The translations under genes were made by a program, and so were the position numbers. From the NCBI GenBank assembly GCA_023433305.1, contig JAEZCZ010000049.1, positions 1 through 40,511 on the forward strand: a stretch of DNA of 40,511 nt. The letters are read 5' to 3'. The notes beneath the pieces were generated by a model. It searched no databases, was not told where the DNA came from, and worked only from the letters and a program-made list of their open reading frames with translations. Below are positions 23,084 to 31,651 of the stretch, in pieces. Source of the DNA: Pseudomonadota bacterium (lineage in GTDB: Bacteria; Pseudomonadota; Alphaproteobacteria; Sphingomonadales; Sphingomonadaceae). Each line of letters starts with the position of its first letter. Position 1 is the stretch's first letter.

Positions 23084-24454
23084 ATGGGGCGCTTCACGTT
23101 CAGGTTGCCGGACATCGGCGAAGGTATCGCAGAGGCCGAGATCGTCGCCTGGCACGTGAAGCCCGGCGATGTGGTCAAGGAAGACGGCCGTCTGGCCGAC
23201 CTGATGACCGACAAGGCGACGGTCGAAATGGAAAGCCCTGTTGCGGGCAAGGTGCTCGAAGTCGCGGGCGAAGTCGGCGACGTCATCGCGATCGGCTCGC
23301 CGCTGGTCGTGCTCGAGACCGAAGGGGAAGCGGCCGCAACCCCGGAACCGGCTTTGGCACCGGCGCCGAAAGCTCCGGTGGTCGAAGAGCGGATCGAGGT
23401 CGAGACGCCCGACGCGAGCGATGTCGAGGACGCCGCCAAGGCGGTCGAGACAGCGCCGCCGTCAGCGCCCGAACCGAAGACCGAAGAGGCCCCTCCAGAG
23501 CGCGACGGGGGCGGGACAGGGCTGCCAACACCCGAGCGCCATCGCACCCGACCCGCAGCCCCCACCGATGCGGGTAGCGCCGCCAAGGTCCTCGCCAGTC
23601 CCGCCGTTCGCGCCCGCGCGAAGGAGCTCGGCATCGATCTTGGCCAGGTCCACCCGGCCGAGGGCGGCCGTCTGCGCCATTCCGATCTCGACGCCTTCCT
23701 CTCGTACGGCGGCTCCAAGGGCTACGCGCCCGCCGGCGCCACGGGTCGCGACGAGACCATCAAGGTGGTCGGCCTGCGTCGCCGCATCGCGGAGAACATG
23801 GCGGCCTCGAAGCGCAACATCCCGCACTTCGCCTATGTTGAGGAATGCGACGCCACCGCGCTCGAAACGCTGCGCGCCGACCTCAACGAAAATCGTGGGT
23901 CGAAGCCCAAGCTGACCCTGCTGCCGCTGCTCATCGTCGCGATCTGCCGCGCTCTGCCCAAGTTTCCCATGCTCAATGCGCGCTATGACGACGAAGCCAA
24001 CGTCGTCACCCGGCACGGCTCGGTTCACATCGGCATGGCGACGATGACCGATGCCGGCCTCATGGTCCCGGTGATCCGCGACGCGCAGGCAAGGAACCTC
24101 TGGCAGCTCGCCGCCGAGATTATCCGGCTTTCCGAGGCCGCGCGCGAAGGGAAGGCAAAATCGGAGGAGCTCTCGGGCTCCACGTTCACGGTCACGTCCC
24201 TCGGCCCGCTCGGCGGGATCGCCTCCACGCCGGTCATCAACCGCCCCGAAGTCGCCATTCTCGCGCCGAACCGCATCGTTGAACGGCCGATGTTCGTGCC
24301 CGATGGGATGGGTGGTGAGCGAATCGAGAAGCGCAAGCTGATGAACCTGTCGATCAGCTGCGACCACCGCGTAGTCGACGGCTACGACGCCGCCGCCTTC
24401 GTGCAGGAAGTGAAACGCCTGATCGAGACGCCAGTCCTCCTGCTGGCGGATTGA
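23084..24454 (+). CDS. bkdB: Branched-chain 2-oxoacid dehydrogenase E2 (dihydrolipoyl acyltransferase)
   Basis: The 456-residue protein has three parts. A lipoyl domain (about 1-80) carries the lipoylated K44 in LMTDKATVEMES. An Ala/Pro/Glu-rich linker (about 85-165) leads to a peripheral-subunit-binding domain (about 167-206, LASPAVRARAKELGIDLGQV). The catalytic domain (about 225-456) ends with the active site SCDHRVVDGYDAA (H428, D432). One lipoyl domain is the usual number for bacterial BCKDH E2. It transfers the branched acyl group to CoA and forms the core of the complex. It closes the three-gene operon; a REP-like hairpin follows the stop at once. Confidence 0.96.
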   Translation: MGRFTFRLPDIGEGIAEAEIVAWHVKPGDVVKEDGRLADLMTDKATVEMESPVAGKVLEVAGEVGDVIAIGSPLVVLETEGEAAATPEPALAPAPKAPVVEERIEVETPDASDVEDAAKAVETAPPSAPEPKTEEAPPERDGGGTGLPTPERHRTRPAAPTDAGSAAKVLASPAVRARAKELGIDLGQVHPAEGGRLRHSDLDAFLSYGGSKGYAPAGATGRDETIKVVGLRRRIAENMAASKRNIPHFAYVEECDATALETLRADLNENRGSKPKLTLLPLLIVAICRALPKFPMLNARYDDEANVVTRHGSVHIGMATMTDAGLMVPVIRDAQARNLWQLAAEIIRLSEAAREGKAKSEELSGSTFTVTSLGPLGGIASTPVINRPEVAILAPNRIVERPMFVPDGMGGERIEKRKLMNLSISCDHRVVDGYDAAAFVQEVKRLIETPVLLLAD

Positions 24455-24455
24455 G

Positions 24456-24480
24456 GTCACCCCCGCATGGGCGGGGTGAC
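24456..24480. repeat. REP-like 25-bp palindromic element
   Basis: A 25-bp dyad with ends GTCACCCC and GGGGTGAC and a short GC centre lies one base after the E2 stop. It has no T-run, so it is not a classical terminator. It matches the core of the element at 29431-29455 in length and at 17 of 25 positions. Confidence 0.55.
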
Positions 24481-24617
24481 GGTCGCGAAAATGGGGTCGA
24501 TGTGGCCGTGGTTTTCGCCGATTGGTCGTTGGCTTCGAAACCGGCGGGGAGGGCTGTTGACAGCCCGAAATCGCTGCCCTAGGGGCGCGGCTCCCAAGCG
24601 GTGCGCCGCCCGAATGC

Positions 24618-24672
<55 letters not shown>

Positions 24673-24694
<22 letters not shown>

Positions 24695-24912
24695 CTTGGG
24701 ACTTTCCAGCTGCCGGTTTCCATCCAGATCAGGAAGCGCCTGAGCGGCAGCAGCCAGATCACGCCGAGCACGCCATAGACGACCGCTTGCGCCAGCACGG
24801 GCAGCCGTTCGATCCATTGCGACGCCCACAGGACCGCCCCGATATAGGCGCCAAGCGCGATCAGCAGCGCGAGGATGCCGAGCGGGATGCGCAGCGTCGG
24901 CTTCTCGCGCAT
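24673..24912 (-). CDS. DUF2842 family small inner-membrane protein
   Basis: The 79-residue protein begins MREKPTLRIPLGILALL and has two membrane segments (about residues 8-30 and 40-60) linked by WASQWIERLP, then ends with RRFLIWMETGSWK, the signature of the DUF2842 proteins of alphaproteobacteria. Function is unknown. Its ATG overlaps the stop of the cyclo-ligase (TGATG). The last seven codons, including the stop, lie inside the convergent tRNA-Asp gene (22 bp overlap), so the C-terminal tail is constrained by the tRNA. Confidence 0.8.
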
Positions 24913-25505
24913 CAGAACGGGCCGAGCACCCGGGTCGGGGTGACGATGGCGGAAAGGCGCATGTCGTGCAGCTCGGTCGGCAGGTCGTCGACTTCTTGCA
25001 CGTCCCAAGCCATGCCGATGGCCACCGTCTGCGGGTGCGCGGCGAGAAAGCGGTCGTAGAATCCGCCGCCCTGGCCGAGCCGGTCGCCCTTCGCGGTGAA
25101 ACCGACCAGCGGCATGAACAGCACCTCGGGCACCACCACCGGCGCCCCCGGGCCCGGCTGCCGCAAGTCCCAGACTCCGCTCTCGAGATCGCTCTCGCCA
25201 TAAGGATCGGTATGCAGCCGGAATTCCATCGGCTGGTCGAGCGTCGTCACGCGCGGAAGGGCGATCGTGTGCCCGCGCTCGAAGAAGAACCTGATGTAGC
25301 CTGCCGACGGCGCTTCGCCCGCATCTGCGCGATACAATCCCACTGCGGCATTGGCGGGCACCAGGTCGAGCACCGGGCTCGGCGGTCGATTGAATACCAG
25401 CGCGCTCACTTCCCGCGGCAACGCCGCCGCATGTTCCCGCCGCTTGCGGCGCAGCTCGCTGCGCAGCTGCTTCTTGAGGGCGACGATCTCGGATTGGTCG
25501 GGCAT
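24912..25505 (-). CDS. 5-formyltetrahydrofolate cyclo-ligase
   Basis: This 197-residue protein converts 5-formyl-THF to 5,10-methenyl-THF with ATP. It begins with the basic helix VALKKQLRSELRRKRREH and has VGLYRA, the substrate loop FERGHTIALPRV, the PEVLFMPLVGFTAKGDRLGQGGGFYDRFLA signature (ATP/Mg site) near residues 125-155 and a C-terminal IVTPTRVL. I start it at the ATG at 25505; an in-frame TTG at 25541 would run into the closing stem of the 6S RNA. The order zapA - 6S RNA - cyclo-ligase is the same as around E. coli ygfA, which supports both calls. Confidence 0.93.
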   Translation of the reverse strand: MPDQSEIVALKKQLRSELRRKRREHAAALPREVSALVFNRPPSPVLDLVPANAAVGLYRADAGEAPSAGYIRFFFERGHTIALPRVTTLDQPMEFRLHTDPYGESDLESGVWDLRQPGPGAPVVVPEVLFMPLVGFTAKGDRLGQGGGFYDRFLAAHPQTVAIGMAWDVQEVDDLPTELHDMRLSAIVTPTRVLGPF

Positions 25506-25541
25506 GCGCGCCGTCTTGGTCAGATTGGCCCGCAAGGGCAA

Positions 25542-25715
25542 GTGGCGGAACCACCATGGGTCGTTGCCGGTGAAATCCTCTGACGCCTAAACGTCAGGTG
25601 GGCGCCGTATGCACCGGTCCCCAGGACGAACCCGGTTTCCGGGCAGGGACAGCTCCCATGGATTGCTTATAGCCTCAGGGATATTCTGACGGCTCGTGCC
25701 GGGCAGTCCCGCCAC
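25542..25715 (-). ncRNA. ssrS: 6S RNA
   Basis: Between zapA and the cyclo-ligase, the 217-bp gap on the minus strand can fold as a long rod of about 174 nt. The ends pair over 14 bp: 25702-25715 with 25542-25555 (GTGGCGG with CCGCCAC, then pairs including G-U). Inside are a hairpin CCCGG-AAA-CCGGG (25631-25643) flanked by pairing GTCCC/GGGAC, and a TGACG/CGTCA hairpin (25581-25596). 6S RNA is about 160-185 nt, sits at this place in many proteobacteria, and binds the sigma-70 RNA polymerase holoenzyme. I infer identity from synteny, length and closing stem; the exact ends are approximate. Confidence 0.72.
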
Positions 25716-25722
25716 GGCCTAT

Positions 25723-26043
25723 CTAGGACGCCCGGGCTTCGTTCTCAAGGCGTTCGGCAAGTGTTTCGAGTGTTTCGGCGACCCGATCGAGCGCTTCATT
25801 CGCATGTTTTTCTTGCTCGGAAGCGGCCGCGGGGCCCTTGCCGGATGTCAGCTCGTGCACCTCGTCGGCGAGCAACAGCGCCGCGAACAGCAGCGTGCGC
25901 GCTTCGGACTGGCCACCCATGTTGGCAAGATCGGCCACTTTCCCGTCGATCAGCCGCCCCAGCCGCTCGATATGCGCTTCCTCGCCGTCGCCGCAGGCGA
26001 CCGTATAGTGCCGCCCGCCTATAGAGATCGTGACGTTGCTCAC
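25723..26043 (-). CDS. zapA: Cell division protein ZapA
   Basis: The 106-residue protein has the ZapA fold order: an N-terminal beta hairpin (VTISIGGRHYTVACG), EEAHIERLGRLIDGKVADL, then a long C-terminal coiled coil (TLLFAALLLADEVHELT...LDRVAETLETLAERLENEA). ZapA tetramers crosslink FtsZ filaments at the division ring. The start is GTG at 26043 and overlaps the stop of the small upstream gene (GTGA). It is followed by the 6S RNA gene, as expected from the conserved order. Confidence 0.93.
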   Translation of the reverse strand: MSNVTISIGGRHYTVACGDGEEAHIERLGRLIDGKVADLANMGGQSEARTLLFAALLLADEVHELTSGKGPAAASEQEKHANEALDRVAETLETLAERLENEARAS

Positions 26044-26231
26044 CGCTCGAGCGACCCGATGAGGCGGTCCAGCTCGGCCAGCGCCTCGCCCGCCTGGGAC
26101 CGCAGGTCCTGGTATTTGCGAGCCAGTTCGGGATCGTCACCTCCGCTCGCAGGCCGACGCGCGGCCGCTGCGATGCGCTGTGCCGCCGCTTCGATCCGGG
26201 CCGTTGCCCGCGCGAAGCGATCGCCTTCCAT
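26040..26231 (-). CDS. Small coiled-coil protein upstream of zapA
   Basis: A 63-residue protein starting MEGDRFARATARIEAAAQRI; nearly all of it is predicted helix with Ala/Arg/Glu heptads and a short RRPASGGDD break in the middle. No enzyme motif. Its stop overlaps the zapA GTG start (GTGA), so it is coupled to zapA and may act with it at the division site; that is inference. The frame is open further upstream into a basic, non-conserved-looking stretch, so I chose the ATG at 26231. Confidence 0.7.
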   Translation of the reverse strand: MEGDRFARATARIEAAAQRIAAAARRPASGGDDPELARKYQDLRSQAGEALAELDRLIGSLER

Positions 26232-26413
26232 CGCGGCATGATTAACCAAAGAGCCGTTGCCGAGCAAAACCTTGCGCCGCGGAGCTGTGAATAAAGCTCG
26301 GTTGCGATGGCTGTCAGGCGCTCGGCCGCGCGCTTGACGCAAGGGGCAAGCCCGTCCCAAGGAGCGCCGAGCCGAATCGCGGCCCCTGGCCCCTCGTTGT
26401 TCCGGAGCTTTGC

Positions 26414-28393
26414 ATGTCCCTCGATCCCGCCCGTTACGCGCCTATGGCGAACGCCATTCGGGCGCTGTCGATGGACGCGGTCCAGGCGGCCAACATCGGC
26501 CATCCGGGTATGCCGATGGGGATGGCGGACGTCGCGACGGTGCTTTTCTCCGAGTTCCTCAAGTTCGACCCGACCGATCCGCACTGGCCCGACCGCGATC
26601 GCTTCGTGCTTTCGGCCGGCCATGGCTCGATGCTGATTTATGCGCTGCTCCATCTCACCGGCTACGCCGCGCCGACGATGGACGATATCCGCAATTTCCG
26701 GCAGCTCGGCAGCCCTTGCGCCGGCCACCCGGAGAATTTCCTCATCGATGGCGTCGAGGCGACGACCGGTCCGCTTGGTCAGGGCCTCGCTATGGCCGTC
26801 GGCATGGCCATCGCCGAGCGGCACCTCAACGCGAAATTCGGCGACGATCTCGTCGACCACCGCACCTGGGTGCTCGCGGGTGACGGCTGCCTGATGGAAG
26901 GCATCAACCACGAAGCGATCGGACTCGCCGGCCACCTCGGTCTAGGCAATCTGATCGTGCTGTGGGACGACAATCACGTCACCATCGACGGCCATACCGA
27001 TCTCTCGACCAGCGAGGACATCCCCGCGCGCTATCGCGCCACGGGTTGGCACACCGTGGAGTGCGACGGCCACGATTTCGCGGACATCCGCCGCGCGCTC
27101 GCGGAGGCGCAGTCCGATCCGCGCCCGTCACTTGTCGCGTGCAAGACGGTGATCGGCAAGGGCGCGCCCAACAAGCAGGGCACCTCGGCGGTCCACGGCA
27201 ACCCGCTCGGCGCCGACGAGATTGCCGCCGCGCGCGAGTATCTTGGCTGGACCGCCGAGCCCTTCGTCGTGCCGGAAGACATCCTCGCCGACTGGCGCTC
27301 GCTCGCCGCGAGCGGCGCGGACGCGAACCGGGCCTGGCAGGACCGCCTCGCCGGTAGCGCAAGCAAGGCCGACTTCGAGCGCCAGATCGCCGAAGTGGGC
27401 TCGCTTGCCGGGCCGATCATGGAAACACATGTCGCCAGCCTCGTGCAGGATCCACCCAAGGTTGCGTCACGCAAGGCCTCGGAAATGGCCCTCGGCCCGC
27501 TTACCGAGCAGCTTCCGCAACTGATCGGCGGCTCGGCGGACCTAACCGGCTCCAACAACACCAAGACGGCGGCCACCAAGCCCTTCAGCAAGGACGATTA
27601 CTCGGGCCGTTACCTCTATTATGGCATCCGCGAGTTCGGGATGGCCGCCGCGATGAACGGCATGGCGCTGCACGGCGGCGTCGTTCCCTACGGGGGCACG
27701 TTCCTGGTGTTCTCGGACTACTGCCGCAATGCGATCCGCCTTTCGGCGCTCCAGCGGGTGCGGGTTGTCTATGTCCTGACGCACGATTCGATCGGGCTCG
27801 GCGAAGACGGTCCGACCCACCAGCCGATCGAGCACGTGATGAGCTTGCGCCTCATTCCCAACCTCAACGTCTATCGCCCGGCCGACGCGATCGAGACCGC
27901 CGAGTGCTGGGCACTCGCGCTGGCTACGCCGAATACACCCTCTGTGCTTGCCTTGACTCGCCAGAACCTCCCGCCGGTGCGGACCGATGGCGGCGAGAAC
28001 CGCTCCGCACGCGGCGCCTATCGCCTGCGCGCGGCGACGGCACCGCGCCGCGTCGTGCTCGTCGCCACCGGGTCCGAGGTCGCGGTCGCGCTCACCACGG
28101 CGGATGCTCTCGAAGCTCAGGGGATCGGCGCTGACGTCGTGTCGATGCCGTGCATGGAGCTTTTCGCGCAGCAGGACGGCGCCTATCGCGCCGAGCTCTT
28201 GCCCACCGACGTGCTCAAGGTCTCGATCGAGGCGGGCGTCACCCAGGGCTGGGAACGCTTCATCGGGCAGGACGGGCTTGCGATCGGGCTCGACCGCTTC
28301 GGCGCCTCGGCACCGGCGGCTGTGCTGTTCGAGCACTTCGGCTTCTCCGCCGAGAAGATCGTTCCCCAAATCCAAGCAAAACTAGGCCAGTAG
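26414..28393 (+). CDS. tkt: Transketolase
   Basis: The 659-residue protein is a full-length transketolase that moves two-carbon units between sugar phosphates, using thiamine diphosphate. Motifs in order: AANIGHPGMPMGMADV (about 24-39), LSAGHGSMLIYALLHLTGY, TTGPLGQGLAMAVGMA, LAGDGCLMEGINHEA with LWDDNHVTIDG (ThDP and Mg site), then the pyrimidine domain with YYGIREFGMAAAMNGMALHGG and THDSIGLGEDGPTHQPIEH, and a C-terminal VLVATGSEVAVAL domain with VSIEAGVTQGW. It heads the plus-strand block tkt-gap-MOSC-pgk; gap starts 14 bp after its stop. The 182-bp upstream gap shows no strong promoter that I can name. Confidence 0.97.
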   Translation: MSLDPARYAPMANAIRALSMDAVQAANIGHPGMPMGMADVATVLFSEFLKFDPTDPHWPDRDRFVLSAGHGSMLIYALLHLTGYAAPTMDDIRNFRQLGSPCAGHPENFLIDGVEATTGPLGQGLAMAVGMAIAERHLNAKFGDDLVDHRTWVLAGDGCLMEGINHEAIGLAGHLGLGNLIVLWDDNHVTIDGHTDLSTSEDIPARYRATGWHTVECDGHDFADIRRALAEAQSDPRPSLVACKTVIGKGAPNKQGTSAVHGNPLGADEIAAAREYLGWTAEPFVVPEDILADWRSLAASGADANRAWQDRLAGSASKADFERQIAEVGSLAGPIMETHVASLVQDPPKVASRKASEMALGPLTEQLPQLIGGSADLTGSNNTKTAATKPFSKDDYSGRYLYYGIREFGMAAAMNGMALHGGVVPYGGTFLVFSDYCRNAIRLSALQRVRVVYVLTHDSIGLGEDGPTHQPIEHVMSLRLIPNLNVYRPADAIETAECWALALATPNTPSVLALTRQNLPPVRTDGGENRSARGAYRLRAATAPRRVVLVATGSEVAVALTTADALEAQGIGADVVSMPCMELFAQQDGAYRAELLPTDVLKVSIEAGVTQGWERFIGQDGLAIGLDRFGASAPAAVLFEHFGFSAEKIVPQIQAKLGQ

Positions 28394-28407
28394 CAGGAGT
28401 TTTTGAG

Positions 28408-29415
28408 ATGGCGACGAAAGTAGCGATCAACGGGTTCGGGCGCATCGGGCGGCTTGTGGCACGCGCGATCCTCGAACGCAGCGATCACGATTTCGAGCTC
28501 GTCGCGATCAACGATCTCGCCGACCCCAAGTCGAACGCGCTGCTGTTCGCGTACGATACGACCCACGGCCGATTCCCCGGCACGGTGACCTCGGACGGCG
28601 ACAGCATCCAGGTGAATGGCCGCGACATCGCCGTGACCAAGGAGCGCGATCCGGGCAAGCTCCCACACAAGGAAATGGGCGTCGATTTGGTGCTCGAATG
28701 CACCGGCTTCTTCCAGTCCGACGAGGCAAGCCGGCCGCACCTCGCGGCGGGCGCCAAGCGCGTGCTGATCTCGGCCCCGGCCAGCGGCGTTTCGAAGACC
28801 ATCGTCTTCGGCGTCAACCAGGACACGCTGACGGCCGACGACGTGATCGTCTCGAACGCAAGCTGCACCACCAACTGCCTCGCGCCGGTTGCCAAGGTGC
28901 TGCACGAAGCCGTCGGTATCGAGCGTGGCTTCATGACCACGATCCACAGCTACACCAACGACCAGCGCATGCTCGACCAGATCCACTCGGATTTGCGCCG
29001 CGCCCGCGCCGGGGCGATGAACATGATCCCGACCACCACGGGCGCCGCGCGCGCGGTCGGCCTCGTGCTGCCCGAGCTCAAGGGCAAGCTCGACGGCTCC
29101 TCGGTACGCGTGCCGACGCCAAACGTTTCGCTGATCGACCTCGCCTTCACGCCGAGCCGCGATACCTCGGCCGACGAGCTCAACGCCGCGCTCAAGGCGG
29201 CGGCCGAAGGCTCGATGAAAGGCGTGCTCGAGTATACCGACCAGCCGCTGGTCAGCAGCGACTTCAACCACCAGCCGGCCAGCTCGACGGTCGACAGCCT
29301 CGAGACGGCGGTGCTCGAAGGCAAGCTCGCCCGCGTCGTCTCGTGGTATGATAACGAGTGGGGCTTCTCGAACCGGATGATCGACACCGCGGGTGTCATG
29401 GCGAAGCTGATGTAA
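28408..29415 (+). CDS. gap: Glyceraldehyde-3-phosphate dehydrogenase, type I
   Basis: 335 residues. KVAINGFGRIGRLVARA is the NAD-binding loop, D36 in AINDL favours NAD over NADP, and C153 in SNASCTTNCLAP is the catalytic cysteine. HSYTNDQRMLDQIHSDLRRARAGAMNMIPTTTGAA and WYDNEWGFSNRM are further family hallmarks. The enzyme oxidises glyceraldehyde 3-phosphate to 1,3-bisphosphoglycerate. AGGAG lies 9 bp before the ATG, 14 bp after the transketolase stop. A REP-like hairpin follows its stop and separates it from the MOSC gene. Confidence 0.97.
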   Translation: MATKVAINGFGRIGRLVARAILERSDHDFELVAINDLADPKSNALLFAYDTTHGRFPGTVTSDGDSIQVNGRDIAVTKERDPGKLPHKEMGVDLVLECTGFFQSDEASRPHLAAGAKRVLISAPASGVSKTIVFGVNQDTLTADDVIVSNASCTTNCLAPVAKVLHEAVGIERGFMTTIHSYTNDQRMLDQIHSDLRRARAGAMNMIPTTTGAARAVGLVLPELKGKLDGSSVRVPTPNVSLIDLAFTPSRDTSADELNAALKAAAEGSMKGVLEYTDQPLVSSDFNHQPASSTVDSLETAVLEGKLARVVSWYDNEWGFSNRMIDTAGVMAKLM

Positions 29416-29468
29416 TGCCTCCCCACCTTCGTCATTTCCGCGGTCGCGGGATGACGATGGTGGGGGCA
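29416..29468. repeat. REP-like long hairpin between gap and the MOSC gene
   Basis: TGCCTCCCCACC at the left edge pairs with GGTGGGGGCA at the right edge (one bulge), enclosing a 25-bp core dyad (29431-29455) with ends GTCAT and ATGAC. The core resembles the element at 24456-24480. There is no T-run. It may protect the 3' end of the gap transcript or set the balance between gap and downstream genes. Confidence 0.6.
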
Positions 29469-29485
29469 GGCGATAAGGTCTTCCG

Positions 29486-29947
29486 ATGACGATTGGCCGC
29501 CTCGAAGGCATTGCCCGGCACGACCGGCCCAAGGGGCAGATGGAGACGCTCGAATGTGTCTCAGTCACGGTCGCTGAGGGCGTGCGCGGCGATTTTCGCG
29601 GGGCCCTGGCCGCCACCAAGCCGGGCCGCAAGCGCCAGGTCTCGCTGCTCGAGGCCGAAGGTTGGCGGTTCGCCGTCGTCGAGGCTCGGGCGCACCTGGA
29701 ATGGTCGGATTCGCGTCGCAACTTGCTGCTTGAGGGCATCAGGCTTCCGCGCGCGCTCGGCACTCGGGTCCGCGTAGGCGAGGGCGTGGTGATCGAGATT
29801 ACCGGTGAATGCGATCCGTGCGGACGCATGGACGCGTTGCACGAGGGGCTTCGCGCCGCGCTGACTCCGGACTGGCGCGGCGGCTTCGTCGGCCGGGTGG
29901 TCGAGGACGGCGAGATTGCAATCGGCGACGAGATAAGGGTTCTGTAA
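29486..29947 (+). CDS. MOSC domain-containing protein
   Basis: The 153-residue protein is a stand-alone MOSC domain: IGRLEGIARHDRPKG, GVRGDFRGA, RQVSLLEAEGW, RRNLLLEGIRLP, VGEGVVIEITGECDPCGRMD with the conserved cysteine region, and a C-terminal GFVGRVVEDGEIAIGDEIRVL beta barrel. MOSC domains occur at the end of molybdenum cofactor sulfurases and alone in bacteria, where they may bind sulfur or the cofactor. The domain call is firm; the role is not known. It sits between gap and pgk, and pgk starts on the base after its stop, so it is co-expressed with glycolytic genes. Confidence 0.88.
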   Translation: MTIGRLEGIARHDRPKGQMETLECVSVTVAEGVRGDFRGALAATKPGRKRQVSLLEAEGWRFAVVEARAHLEWSDSRRNLLLEGIRLPRALGTRVRVGEGVVIEITGECDPCGRMDALHEGLRAALTPDWRGGFVGRVVEDGEIAIGDEIRVL

Positions 29948-31150
29948 ATGGCGCGTTTTCGCACTCTCGATTCACTCGGCGACGTCACCGGCAAGGTCGC
30001 GCTCGTACGCGTCGACCTGAACCTGCCGATGGCCGACGGCCGAGCTACCGACCTGACCCGCGCGCGTGCGGTGGCGCCGACCATCCTCGAGCTCGCCGAT
30101 GCCGGCGCCAAGGTTCTGCTCCTGGCCCATTTCGGCCGCCCCAAGGGAGAACGGCATTCGACGCTGTCGACCAGTTACCTCCAGGGCGCCGTCGAGGACG
30201 TGCTCGGGCGCAAGCTGATGTATATCTCCGAGGTCGCTGGCCCGATTGTCGAGCAATCGCTGCAGATCTTCCGCCCCGGCGATATCGGCCTGCTCGAGAA
30301 CACGCGCTTCTGGCCGGGCGAGGAGGAGAACGACCCCGAATTCGCCAAGGCGATCGCGGCAAACGGTGACTTCTACGTCAACGACGCCTTCTCCGCCTCG
30401 CACCGGGCCCACGCCACCACCGAGGGGCTGGCCCACCTGCTCCCCGCCTATGCAGGGCGGGCCATGCAGGCGGAGCTGGAGGCACTGGACAAGGCGTTGG
30501 GCGATCCGGAACCGCCGGTCGCCGCGGTGGTGGGCGGGGCCAAGGTTTCGACCAAGCTAGCTGTGCTCGAGCACCTCGTCGGCAAGGTCCAGCACCTCAT
30601 CATCGGTGGTGGCATGGCCAACACCTTCCTCGCGGCGCGGGGTGTGGATGTGGGAAAAAGCCTTTGCGAGCATGAGCTTACCTCGAAAGTCGAGGCGATC
30701 ATGGACGCGGCCGACCGTTCAGGCTGCACCGTGCATCTGCCGTATGACGTTGTTGTTGCGAAAGAATTCGCGGCCAATCCGGCGAGCCTGCGGACGTGCA
30801 ATGTCCACGAAGTCGCCCCCGACGAGATGATTCTCGATGTCGGGCCACGTGCGAATGAAGCGCTTGATGACGTGCTGAAAACGTGCCGAACACTGGTGTG
30901 GAACGGCCCGCTCGGCGCGTTCGAGACGCCGCCGTTCGACCGAGGCACCGTTGCGCTGGCGCGGACCGCCGCGGCGCTGACTCGCGAGGGCTCGCTGGTC
31001 TCGGTCGCCGGTGGGGGCGATACGGTGGCAGCGCTCAATCACGCCGGCGTGGCGCAGGATTTCACTTACGTCTCGACCGCCGGCGGCGCGTTCCTCGAAT
31101 GGATGGAAGGCCGGGAGCTGCCAGGGGTGGCCGCCCTGCAGACGGCCTAG
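29948..31150 (+). CDS. pgk: Phosphoglycerate kinase
   Basis: The 400-residue protein catalyses the ATP-yielding step from 1,3-bisphosphoglycerate to 3-phosphoglycerate. Signatures are KVALVRVDLNLPMADGRA, LLAHFGRPKGE, LLENTRFWPGEEEND, YVNDAFSASHRAHATTEG (substrate loop), VVGGAKVSTKLAVLE, NGPLGAFETPPFDRGT and VAGGGDTVAAL (nucleotide loops). The N-terminal substrate arginine and aspartate are both present. The ATG directly abuts the MOSC stop. Its TAG stop overlaps the stop of the convergent lipoprotein gene within a CTAG. Confidence 0.97.
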   Translation: MARFRTLDSLGDVTGKVALVRVDLNLPMADGRATDLTRARAVAPTILELADAGAKVLLLAHFGRPKGERHSTLSTSYLQGAVEDVLGRKLMYISEVAGPIVEQSLQIFRPGDIGLLENTRFWPGEEENDPEFAKAIAANGDFYVNDAFSASHRAHATTEGLAHLLPAYAGRAMQAELEALDKALGDPEPPVAAVVGGAKVSTKLAVLEHLVGKVQHLIIGGGMANTFLAARGVDVGKSLCEHELTSKVEAIMDAADRSGCTVHLPYDVVVAKEFAANPASLRTCNVHEVAPDEMILDVGPRANEALDDVLKTCRTLVWNGPLGAFETPPFDRGTVALARTAAALTREGSLVSVAGGGDTVAALNHAGVAQDFTYVSTAGGAFLEWMEGRELPGVAALQTA

Positions 31151-31530
31151 AGGCCGCCCTCGAAGGTAAAGCCGAAGCGATAGGGAGCGGGCGGTTCGGA
31201 TTGCTCGCCGGCGAGCCGGTCCGGCTGCACCTCGACCAGCGAGAGTGTCCCGTCAGCGACCTGGAGCGGGGCGTCGCTGCCGATCTCGCGGATCTCGCTG
31301 CGCGATCCCAGGTCGATCCTGACCGAGAGTCTGGTCCGGCCGGCCCAGACGCAGCGCGCGTTGATCGGACAGCGACTGTCCTCCAGCACCTCGAGCGGCG
31401 TGACGTATGGCCCGTCGACATATACCCGCTCGTCGAGGCCGGCGCGCGCGATGCCATCGGCAGGTGGGGCCGGCGTGGTGACGCAAGCGGCAAGCGCGAG
31501 CGCGGCGGCCAGGACGAGCGGGCGTTTCAT
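31147..31530 (-). CDS. Small lipoprotein, paralogue of the one at 32548
   Basis: The 127-residue protein has a lipoprotein signal ending in LAAC (C16). The mature part carries TPLEVLEDSRCPINARCVWAGR, two cysteines five apart that may form a disulfide, and a C-terminal SLVEVQPDRL...APYRFGFTFEGG. No known enzyme motif; it resembles the uncharacterised small lipoproteins of sphingomonads with an EDSRCP..RCVWAGR stretch. It converges with pgk, sharing the 4 bp of the two stop codons. A second copy with the same motif order lies convergent to the aldolase gene, about 1.4 kb away. Confidence 0.78.
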   Translation of the reverse strand: MKRPLVLAAALALAACVTTPAPPADGIARAGLDERVYVDGPYVTPLEVLEDSRCPINARCVWAGRTRLSVRIDLGSRSEIREIGSDAPLQVADGTLSLVEVQPDRLAGEQSEPPAPYRFGFTFEGGL

Positions 31531-31651
31531 GAAGCGAGCGTGGCGTCGCGCCGGTTAACCTGCGCCGAACCAGCACCGAACCTGCGCCATCCGGTTGCTT
31601 GCCGGCGAGCCGCTGGCTAACCCTCTCGGCAGCAAAGGAGCATCCCCCCAA

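Noticed and set aside
28183..30144. A 653-codon open frame on the minus strand across gap, the MOSC gene and tkt end
   Set aside because: It is antisense to well-supported genes, shows Arg/Ser/Pro-rich composition typical of shadow frames in GC-rich DNA and has no recognisable motif.
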